Below the pieces are notes generated by a model. It searched no databases, was not told where the DNA came from, and saw only the letters and a list, made by a program, of their open reading frames with translations. 64,000 nucleotides of DNA from Neodontobutis hainanensis. Its lineage: Eukaryota > Chordata > Actinopteri > Gobiiformes > Odontobutidae. Positions within the stretch are counted from its first letter, which is position 1, and every line of letters starts with the position of its first letter. The stretch spans positions 1,128,501-1,192,500 of the forward strand of contig JALDNG010000105.1 of the NCBI GenBank assembly GCA_024349245.1, written 5' to 3'. The translations under genes and the position numbers were made by a program. Of the stretch, positions 22,601-34,600 are shown piece after piece.

Positions 22601-25600
22601 ATCTGTCTAAAACCTGCTCAGATCCATCTAAAACCTGTTCAGATCTGTCTAAAACCTGTTCAGATCTGTCTAAAACCTGTTCAGGTCAGTCTAAAACCTG
22701 TTCAGCTCAGTCTAAAACCTGTTCAGATCATTAGAGTTGGCCTTTGGAAGAGTTCCTTCATCAAATGTTCCTGTCTTTGTAAAAAGATCAGACACCCCTG
22801 GAATCTAGATACAGACTCTGGAACCTCCTTTTTTTACCTGTATGACCAGGTATTTGTGAGGGTCACTGGCCATTTCTGAAAACTCTCGGACGAGTTCCCT
22901 GAAGCGAGGCCGACTGGACGGGTCGATCATCCAGCCTGAAGGAAACAGAGCAGACCCTGAGTCAGCTGCAGTCACAGAGCCGTACTCAGTCGACTCGTTT
23001 AATCTGAGTCTCACATTTGACCATGATCATGTAGACGTCGAGTGTGCAGATCGGAGGCTGAGGCAGTCTCTCTCCTTGCTCCAGAAGCAAGGCGAGGTCA
23101 CTCGCAGAAATACAGTCGTACGGCTTCAACCCAAATGTCATCAGCTCCCAAACCGTCACACCTGAAAGAAGAGGCTTTAAAACATCAGAAGATACAGTCT
23201 TTCTGTTCTGTTTCTTTGTCATTTTCCAGTATTGGCTCACTGGGGATAAATGGCAGCTGACAGTTTGGATGAATATGAACAATAAGGAGAACGTTGTGAC
23301 GTTACACTCTCTCTGGACAGATCAGGAGTTTAGAGTTACGACTTTGTCATCAACGTTGGAAGTGTCACTTTTTTATAAAGATAAAGGTCTAATAGGGTCT
23401 TGACTTGAACTTATTTTTATTTGGCCTTGTCTCAAAGTTTAAGACCAACCGAGACTGCAACTGGTATGTTTACAGGAGTCTGGACCTGGTCTAAGTCTGG
23501 ACTAACTCTGTCTCCTTCATGAGTCTGGACCTGGTCTAAGACCGGACTAACTCTGTCTCCTTCATGAGTCTGGACCTGGTCTAAGACTGGACTAACTCTG
23601 TCTCTGTGAGTCTGGACCTGGTCTAAGTCTGGACTTCCCTGAGAGCTCATAGAGTGTATTATAAACGTGTTCTGGAGTTTAATTCGGTCTTCGGTCTTGG
23701 CCTGGTCTTGGCCTGGTCTTGGTCAGGCCTGGCAGAGACTGACCGTAGCTCCAGACGTCGCTCTGATGAGTGTAGGTACACTGCAGGATGGACTCCAGAG
23801 CCATCCACTTAATGGGCACCTACGGAAACCACAGAGGGACAAACGTTCTGATGAAAAGATAAAGACTGGGCGATAAAAGACTCAGACTGGACTTTCTCCG
23901 TACCTTGCCTCCGTCGGCGTGGTACTCGCTCTCGTTGGCCGTCAGGAGTTTGGCGAGACCGAAGTCTGTGATCTTGACGTGGTTGGGGTTTTTCACTAAG
24001 ACGTTCCTCGCAGCCAGGTCTCTGTGAACCAGGTGTCGCTCCTCCAGGTAATTCATGCCCTGGACGAACGAGACAAGCAGAAGACATGGTTTTAATCATA
24101 ACAGGACAATAAGACCAGGTCAGGTGTTCTGTCCCATCAGCCCACTACAACTTCCTGACAGAGCGACGACTTGGGAAGTCTCTAGGACCACCTGAGCCCT
24201 GTGCTCTTCTGCGATGATTACCACGACTGTCCTGCCACTTACAGGACCACGACGATGAACAGGAGACAGGTCGGACATCTGACGCTGTAGGTCCCATAAT
24301 CTCACACTCGATGTCCAGAAAACAAAAGAGATGGTGGTGGACTTCAGAAGATCTGGGACACACCAACACTCACCGTTGTTCACCAGCGGCTCTGCCGTGG
24401 AAACATAAACGACCTGGGACCTTACCACCAACACTTCAAAAAGCAAAAAGTCAAAAAGCACTGCAGTCCTCCACCTCCAGGGACAATGAATGTGTTAGTT
24501 CTCATCGGGCAGCTCAGCGGACGCCTAAGGGGCCTTCAGCATGTGTTTGTGAAGCTAAAGCTCAGTTCAGGTGAGGTAATCTCTGCTGTTGTTCTCAGAA
24601 GAGCCTCTGACCAAAGTCTGTCTCTGTTGTTTTAGGACAAACTGGGACAGATCTCTTCCTTTTATTTCTGCTCCACCACAGAAAGTGTTGACCTCTGTCC
24701 CACTGGACGGCTGTCAGACCTTAAAAGAGTAAAGCTCAACGGCCTGTCCCGGAGACAGAAGGTAACACACAAGGAAAACTAACAAGTAACTCTACCCAAC
24801 ACTGCGTAAGTCATTAACTATTCTCATAGATATAAAGTATTAATAAAGTAAATCCCAGTTTCCTTCCTTTAAAGCCAGAGCTCTGTATCGATCGAACTGA
24901 CCTTGAAGCCACAGAGTTTCCCATTGTTTAAACACAGAACCAGATTTAACAGATTAATGTCTCCTTCAGTGTTCGCTCTAACAAACCTCTGCAGGATTAG
25001 ACACACCTCTAACAAAGCACTCTATTCACCAGAAACATGAGTCCAGAAGAATCCATCTCAAACATCTGACCTCACGCATCGAAACTTAGGTTTTAAATCG
25101 TTTAAGATTAGGTTATTGTTGCCAAACCTGTAGCAGCCACTGTTTAATAAATATTATATAAACATTATATACTGTATAAATATTAAATACTGTATAAATA
25201 TTATATAAATATTATATACAGTATAAATATTAAATACTGTATAAATATTATATACAGTATAAATAATATATAAATATTATATAAACATTATATACATTAT
25301 AAATATTAAATACTGTATAAATATTATATAAACATTATATACAGTATAAATATTATATAAATATTATATACAGTATAAATATTAAATACTGTATAAATAT
25401 TATATAAATATTATATACAGTATAAATAATATATAAACATTATATAAACATTATATACAGTATAATATATACAAGTATCTATGTTGTTTTTCGTGACTAC
25501 AGCCCGTCCAACACCTTTAAACATGCACACTTTAAACCTGTTCCATTCTCTGTGTTTAAGTCTGAGTCCGAGTCAAGTCGCCAAAGTTTGCTCCAAATAA

Positions 25601-28600
25601 AAAAAAATTGAAAACTTACACATTTATTGGAATTTTTACCTTCCTGCCTATTGAGCATGACAACTGTTTCTGCTGCATCGAGTGAACCGACACCTGTTCT
25701 TCTAAAACTATACGTGTACCATAAAGCTGTTTCCTGCAGAAGGTTTAACAGAACGTGTGTTCATCCAATATAAGAGAACTAGAGGGTTTAGTTTTCGGCC
25801 GTACTGAAGTGTGTGTTTGCTGCGGCTGCTGTTCCGTGTTGTTACAGCGACAGCTCCGGCTCAGGCCTCACCTTGGCGATCTGGACGCACCAGTTCAACA
25901 GCATCTGGGCCCCGATGATCTCGCGGTGCTGACGAACATAGTCCAGGAGGCAGCCGTACGGCATCAGCTGCGTCACCAGCTGCACCGACGACGTCAGGCA
26001 GATGCCCAGCAGACGGCAGACGTAAGAGTTGTCCACGCTGGCCATTACATACGCCTCCTGGAACAAACAGCAACAGGGTTAAACAAACAAGGAAGTAAAG
26101 AAAATACGTCACGTTTGGAGCAACCTTTAGACTGTTTATGAGCTCGTGTAGTAGATAATGTACTGTTTCTCAAACAAATCTCTGAAGAAAGAACCAGTGC
26201 ACCACAGTTTCAGAACTATTACAAATACTACTCCTCCTGAAAAACCCACACAACTCTCACAATCCAACAAAACCTCACGCACTCACTCTCCGTATGACAC
26301 TCTCAGCCATCTTCAGAAATCCACAGATCAGTTAAAGGCTCCCACTTGAACCGAACAGCCACAACACATTAGTATTTCATAATAAATACATTCCTCGTCA
26401 GGAGTGGACTCACAAAAGAGCCATGATTCCAGGTGAAAACCACATTGTTCTGTTTATCCACGTTTCCTCCTTTTTAGTGAGGCCCACATAAAAGCAAACA
26501 TCCATCAAAGAGTCCAAGTCCAAATGAACTATGAGCAGGTAAACTGGGGAGCCACAATCTTATTAAACATTAGTAAATGTTTCTGTTAAATAAAAATGGA
26601 ACTGAATTTGTTTCTTACGTCGAGGATTTCCTGGTTGGCTTTGGGAGATGTGGCCTCTCTCAGAACTTTGATGGCAACTCGGATTGTCACATGTTCTCCT
26701 TCAGGAAACCACAGACCCTGAAAAACAACAAAAACAACAGAGTTACCGTCTTTGACCCTCACACTGGTTATTCACCGACGGTCTGCTGCAGAGCCAAAGA
26801 GGATTATCGACGCTCACCTTGAACACGGTCCCGAAGGCTCCAGACCCTAAAACCCGGAGCTTCTTAATCTCGGTCTCCTTCAGGACCCGGAGCAGAGCCT
26901 GGTTCGGAGCCTGTCCGCTCGGCGACAGAGGCTCTACCAGCTGCAGAGAAAAAACAATATTCTACATTATATACAGTATTTATTAAGTCTTTTTAGCTCT
27001 AAAACACTTATTTTAGTTTAGAAACATCTAAATGAGTGAGTGTCTTTCCGTGGTTTTACAAGACGTAGGTACAATATTGAACAACATGAAATAAATACTT
27101 AGAATATTGTGCTACTTGATCATTTCTTAAATAGATCTAATCACAACTGTTTTACTAAAATATGTCTCTGAAAATTGTTGTTTTGCCAAAACGGGAGCTC
27201 CTTTGACGCTGGAGAGGTTAGCTTTTTCAGTTAATATATGAATCCATTCAAAACCAAATCTTCTGAAAACCTGTCCAGACAGAATTCATTCTGTTCAGAA
27301 ACCACTTTCCTAATAATTCTGTCCCAAATGTGGCCAGTGTCTGTTTGAGTGGACAGATAATGGCCCTGACCTGTCTCTCCTGCAGCAGTCGCCTCATCGT
27401 CCTCTTCCTCGTGATTTTCCTTCGTCTCAGAAACACGTACACGACCAGAGACAGGACCATGACCACCAGCAGACCTCCCACCACGGCTGCCGCCAGGGTC
27501 GAGTGTTGGCTCGTACTGAGGGACAGACACGAGAAGAAGAAGGCTAATAGTCTGCTTCCCAAGAGAAGACAAGTCTTTAATAACGCAGTGGCTAAATTCA
27601 GTTTTAGGCTCCTGGAAGTGACCTGTTCCGTACCCTTTCTATCCAAAGTCCTTGAAAAGTTCTTCTAAAACAACTTACTTTATATCTATCGGAAAATGAG
27701 CTCCTGGAGCTGTTTCAGTCTGAGTTTAGGGCCTCTTATTCCACTGAAACAGCTTTAGTTAAAGTGACTAATGATCTCCTCCTTCAGATGGACGAGGACT
27801 CATCGGCTCTACTGTTATTGCTGGATCTCAGCTGCATTTGATACGATTGATGCAGTGCTAATCAACAGACTTAAAGATGTTTTTGGCATCTCTGGCTCTG
27901 CTCTTTCTTGGTTAGAATCCTATCTGTGTGATAGGTCTCATTTTGTCTCTTTTAATAAATCCTTCTCCTCCACGGCACCAGTGAAGTTCGGTGTGCCACA
28001 AGGGTCTGTGCTCGGTCCCATACTTTTTTCACTATATGTTACACCATTGGGACAAATCATCAGAAGATATGGAATGAACTTCCACTGTTATGTCGATGAT
28101 ACACAGCTGTATCTACCAATAAAAGTGAATACTACTGACATCATGCGTCTAGAGGCCTGCCTCGTTTCAATTAAAACATGGATGTCTCAGACCTTCCTCC
28201 ATTTGAACTTGGATAAAACAGAGCTCTTGTTAATTGGTTAAACTCTCTCCTGCCTCTCTTTAGCTGATGCTGAAAGTCTCATTCATGCATTTGTCACATC
28301 CAGGCTGGACTACTGCGTTATTCTCTGGACGAGGAAAAGTACAAATGCTCCAAAATACAGCCGCCAGACTTTTAACAAAGACCAGGATGTTAATCGCATT
28401 ACTCCTGCTCCCCCTGGACTCTGCTCCAGTACGAGGAGCCCATCTGTCGTTTTCCACTGTCCTGGACACATCCCTGCACGGCCTGTCCCTCTGTGGTTCT
28501 CCCTGAGGTTTCTCTTTTTCCCGGCTGGGCTCCCCTGATGGAGGGTCTAAGGACGGGATGTTGTCTAGTGCAGTCCGTTAAGCCCTTTGAGGCGGCTGTG

Positions 28601-31600
28601 GTTGTGATATTGGGCTGTACACTCATTATTAAGCCCCATCATAAACTATGAATATTTCACTCTTTTTAGTTGAGTTCAGGTTATTCCAAAAATGTAAAGA
28701 AGAAACAGAACAAGCAGCCGCTGCAGAAACGATGTCCGAAACAGAGCAAGAAGAAGTATGAACTTATTTAATCCCACTCTTTTTAAGCACTAATCTACGA
28801 TTTTTACAGCTGCTTAAAAATAAACAGAACAAATATGAAAAGAATTAAACACAATTAAATAATTAATGTGCAAAACTACAAAAATATGTCTCATTTCAGC
28901 CAGAGTCCGATTTACCTGATGCATCCAGACAGCCCCGGACCTGAACACCTGCAGATAATAAGAACCACATTAGAGATTTCTAACAGGACTGAACTCTGAC
29001 TAAAACCAGGTCAGAACCAGGTCTGGTCCTGGTCCAGGGCCAGGTCTTACCCATGAGAGCAGTTGAGGTGACAGGGCTGGCAGAGGTTCTGTGAGTCGGG
29101 ATACTTCCAGATATGTGTGTCCTCATCTACTAAGAGTCCCTGAGGACAGCGGGCCACACAGTGAGGACCGTCCCTGTAATGGGAGCACTGGGAGCACTGG
29201 TCTGGACCCTGCACACCACCAGAACCACACACAGATCAAATACTGGCACGTAAAGAGATTTCAACACGCACTTAACATCCCTGAGCATAAAGACTAGCTG
29301 GAATCAAACAGGTTCTTCTCTAAAGACCCGAACAGATCCAGAAACTTTAAATAAGTGTGAGTGTGAATGAGCACAGACCGGTCCGGAGCAGGTGAGGTGG
29401 CCGTCCTGAGGCAGACAGTCAGAGTGACACTCCACACACAGATGGCCCAGCGCCACCTCTCGGGGCTCTCTGTGACGGGACAGACACAACACAGAAAGAA
29501 TACATGTGAGAGGCTTTACGTGGCTCTGAAATCTCTAACGACCATACATCCAATAACACTCAGCATCTCTTTGTGTCAACAGACTCTAAACTATTGACCT
29601 CAAAAAAAGAACTGTGATGCATTGTTTTAAAGAGAAAAAAGTAGACTGAACAGAAGAGAAGAGTCAGTCTGAGGTCAGGGTCTACATTAAGAAAAGTGCT
29701 GGAAATTTCCACAAAAACCAGGAAACAGAGCCACAACAAACAAAGAGTGAGAATAAAAATCCACTGACAGGAAAGAAGGACAGGCTAAACCTGGACCAAA
29801 GTCAAACTAAAGCTAGAGGAAAATCTAAAATAGCAGCATTTAAATGTTTAGTTTCCTGAAAAAGACTGAAAAACGTCTAAACTGACCCTGAACACGAAGG
29901 ACAGATCAGGAAAGAGCGTTTGTTTTACCCCTGCAGCAGGTTACAGGCCTCCACACAGCGCCCCCTACGGTTGAAGTGCAGACAGGTCACACACAGAGAG
30001 GGCCCTGGGCCCCAGCAGCCCTCGTCCGAGCACTGGGCATCACACAATGCTTTCTGCTTGACTGAAAAGACGAGGAGAGTCAGGAACAGAGTGGACGGAC
30101 CTCTGACAGTAAAACGATGAAAGAGCTGAAACCCACAGCAGAAGTCCTGAGGAGCGTTGTACTTCAGAACGATGTTCTGGTCACTCGTCTTGAACAGACG
30201 CTTCCACTGATCGTCTCGAGTGAAACACAGCTCACTGTTGTTCCTCAGCAGCACATTCCCAGAACTGATCTCCTTCAGCGAGCGCAGCCCGAGCCAGCGC
30301 AGCTTCGTTGCATTCATCACCACCAGACTGTAGCCCCTGGAAGCAGACACACTTAGACTTTACTGATCCACAGGAAACATCACTGCAGGTCAAATCCTGG
30401 AGATGCATTTACTCTAACATCTACTGTGTCGACTCCAGAGTCTGTCTTTTTAACTGGTTCAGTCTAAAGTCTCTCTGAAAGTGGTTCTCACTGGTGAATG
30501 ATGCGTCCTCGGATGATCTCCAGATTCTCAAACACCGACAGAGACGTCATGTTCTCCGGCCAGGACAGGACCAACAGCGAACCTGCCCGAGATAAAACAG
30601 AATACAGGTCTGAACCAGGTCTGAACCAGGTCTGAACCAGGTCTGAACCAGGTCTGAACCAGGTCTGAACCAGGGCTGAACCAGGTCTGAACCAGGTCTA
30701 ATTTGATTTATTTATTTAACCTTTACTTAACCAGGATAGTCACACTCTTTTGAGGGGAGCCCTGGCCCCATGTGTGTTTGGGGACTGTTGTACATGTTTT
30801 TTGGTGGTGGGGGAAACCGGAGTACCCGGAGGAAACCTACGCAGGCACAGGAGAACATGCAAACTCCACACAGAAAGGCCCTGCCTTGGATGGGAATTGA
30901 ACCCAAGACCTTCTGGCTGTGCCTCTAAACCAGGTCAAGACCAGGGCTAAACCAAGATTAAACCAGGTCTTAGACCTGGTTTAGACCTAGTTAGGCAGGA
31001 CTAACTAAGCGGAGAAAACAATAACAGTGCAGTCATTTTGACTTTTCAGTCTTGATGGTGATTGGTTGTGAACTGGATATTTGTGTAAATTCACAATAAA
31101 AGCATGTAAATGTTATGATATTAATTACAAACTTGACCCAGGGTTTCAGAAAAATACTGAACATGTAAAAAACAAAGTCCTGGACCAAAGTAACAGTGAT
31201 AAGATCTTCAGAAAGCATTTTTATTTTTTCCCACGAGGAGCAGGACTCACCGGTGATTTCTTTAAGTGTCCTGAAGTACTCCAGTTTGTCCGGCTCCATC
31301 TCAGGGATGTTATAATGAGGGTCTCTGGAGACAGAAAACAGAGTTAGTTATTTACAAAAAATGTGTATCTCCACTTTCTTTGAGTCCTCTGTTCAGTCTT
31401 CAGCAGAAAGTTTGTTGTTTCAAAGATAATTTTAGGCTAGATTTTCCAGATCAGGGCCTCTGCACTTCTTCTCAGAACACAGTGCAGCGTGTGAGGAACT
31501 ACAGATGAACAGGATATGTGTGAATATGGTCTGGACTGTAAATAGAGTCTGACCCTAGGAAGGTGGAGAGGCGGATGTGCAGGTCTCCGTTGATCTTGGT

Positions 31601-34600
31601 GCAGTTTCTGAACGACTCAATGTTGGTGGCGTTCACTCCCAGAGTGTTCTGCAGAGCCCCCACTCCTATCCCGTCGCACGCTGGAACACCACACAGTCAG
31701 TCTTTACGCTGTCATAAATGCAGCCCTGTCTCTGCGCTCACGAGCAGGGTCTCACCTTTAGGGCAGGGTCCGTCGCAGTCTTTACAGCGATGGACGCCGT
31801 TCTCCATCACCTCGTATTTCCCCGAGCTGCAGCTGCGGACGCACGAGCCCTCCGTCACCACGTAGTTATCTGAAACAGCAGAGGGGTCAGAGGGTCAGGG
31901 TCAGGGTTAAAGAAGCCCTGGCGTCTGTGAACGTCTGAGAGGCCTACGTGGACAGGCTTTGACGCAGGTGGCTCCAAAGGTGAACTTGGCGTTGGGGTTG
32001 GCCACCACCAGACGAGTGTTGATGTCGTAGTGCCTCGGGGGAGGACAGGTGTCTTTACAGGTCCCGTTGTCGTTGAACAGTCGACACGCCTGAAACACAT
32101 CAACAGGAACGTCTCAAGACTCCAGAACAGCCACAGGAACAGAACTAATCTTTAATACAGTCAGGACTAATGGGACGGGCTCCAGTCACATGACCCTTAA
32201 CAGGTCGAAGAGGAAGGAAGGAGAATTATAGTTTGACTTTAGAGACGCTGTGCCAGGTTCAAACAGCTCATCGCTCATAGAAGTATTTTATTTAACATAT
32301 GCTTCGAGCTGTATCAACACTACCTCAGTCAATAAACTATTGTCTCAATAAGTCAAGATGCTTTACTTCAAGGTGACCTGGATGACTGAGAACCTTCACA
32401 GACATCTTACTTGCACCAGCCTGGTGTTAGTCTTTTCTCTGAAGTTACAGCTGAGTTGGTGCCTTCACTAATGTTAATGGAGACAGGTTTTATTACACTT
32501 TACTTTAAAGAAGCCTCATTAACATAATTCCTTTAATAATGCTTTTTTAAATCAGAATTAGACAGGATCAGCAGACACTAACTATGTCAAACTCATAGCT
32601 CCACTAGGTTTCAGATCTGTCTTCTGTTCTCTACTCTCTCCATTTGACTGCGCTGCCCCCTGCACTTCCTGTAGAGCACTGCAGCTATAAATGAATCAAA
32701 GCTGTCGATTACGGCGACTAACCATTGTGGTCCTAAAAATATAGTTGTTGACTTGATTAAATCTCTCCCGTGTGTAGGGCCTCACTCACCAGACAGTCGG
32801 TGGCAGTGGGGCCGGTGCAGCCTGCAGCACAGTGTTCGTTACAGCACTGATTGATGTTGGGCCCTTGACATCTCCAGCTGCACTGGGCGGCACAGTCCAG
32901 CTTTGTAACTGAGACACAGACAAATACACAGTTATTATCACTGCTAATGCTAATGCTAATGCTAATGCTAATGCTAATGCTAGCGTTTGAGGAGAGGATT
33001 TACATTTCTGGCAGTGCTCTGGTCCTGGAGCCCAACACGCATCCTTCACACACGACGCATCGCACTTCTGACCTGGAACAACAGGGAATTAGTCAGAATT
33101 TAACCTGGTCTAAACCAGGACTAAACCAGGTTCAAACCAGGACTAAACAAGGTCTAAACTAGGACTAGATCATGAATAGACCCGGATAAAACAAGATCTA
33201 GACCCGGAATAAACCAGATCTAAACCCGGAATAAACCAGGTCTAGAACCAGAACTAAACCCGGACTCACATTGGCCCTGGTGCTCGTCGGTCTTGAAGAG
33301 CATACTGGGTGAAGTGGCCTTGTCCAGAATGTCAAACCACTTGATGGTCTCGATGTTACAAAGCAGAGGATTGTGGGTAATCTTTACTCCTCCTTTGATA
33401 ATCTCTGATAAAAAATGAACAAACGAAAATCTGATGAGCTTTTATTTGTTAAATTAAGGCTGAGAAGCCGTCTGTCTTTTGTTGGACTCGTCTACTTAAA
33501 CCCTGAGCCACGCCTCGGCTCATTTCTTTGAAGAGGCTCGTGGGATTGACTGCCATTAAACTGGCTCTGGTCCATCTTCATCGCTGAAGGAGGAGGGTTT
33601 ACTGTCAACACCTGAGGCTCCAGAGTCAGACCGCACCCAGAGGGATTTAGTCTAGAGCTGCTCCTTTGGCTTCTGTCCGACCAGTCAGACTCGTGTCAGC
33701 AGACTGATTTGAAAATGTATTTATATATTTATATATATATATTAACATTTGCATTTAGTCATTTAGCAGACGCTTTTATCCAAAGCGACTCACAAGTGAA
33801 GAAAACAATGGAAGCAATTTCAACAACACAAGGAACAAAAAGCATAAGTGCACCAAAAACTAGTCAGCTAGAACTCAGCACAGTAATCAAAGCTAAGGAT
33901 AGAAGAGAATTGATTTGGCTGTAGTTCTGTCTCTGGGGATTGTAGTTCTGTCTCTGGGGATTGTAGTTCTGTCTCTGGGGATTGTAGTTCTGTCTCTGAG
34001 GGCTGTAGTTCTGTCTCTAGGGATTGTAGTTCTGTCTCTGGGGGCTGTAGTTCTGTCTCTAGGGATTGTAGTTCTGTCTCTGGGGATTGTAGTTCTGTCT
34101 CTGGGGATTGTAGTTCTGTCTCTGGGGGCTGTAGTTCTGTCTCTGGGGGCTGTAGTTCTGTCTCTGAGGGCTGTAGTTCTGTCTCTGGGGGCTGTAGTTC
34201 TGTCTCTGAGGGCTGTAGTTCTGTCTCTGAGGGCTGTAGTTCTGTCTCTGGGGGCTGTAGTTCTGTCTCTGAGGGCTGTAGTTCTGTCTCTGGGGATTGT
34301 AGTTCTGTCTCTGGGGACTGTAGTTCTGTCTCTGGGGATTGTAGTTCTGTCTCTGGGGGCTGTAGTTCTGTCTCTGGGGGCTGTAGTTCTGTCTCTGGGG
34401 ATTGTAGTTCTGTCTCTGGGGGCTGTAGTTCTATCTCTGGGGGCTGTAGTTCTGTCTCTGGGGCTGTAGTTCTGTCTCTGAGGGCTGTAGTTCTGTCTCT
34501 GGGGATTGTAGTTCTATCTCTGGGGGCTGTAGTTCTGTCTCTGGGGATTGTAGTTCTGTCTCTGGGGCTGTAGTTCTGTCTCTGGGGGCTGTAGTTCTGT

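Noticed and set aside
21586..22734. 382-codon plus-strand open frame (SKTCSDL repeats)
   Set aside because: Pure translation of a 21-bp intronic minisatellite, antisense to egfr; no domain and no start context.
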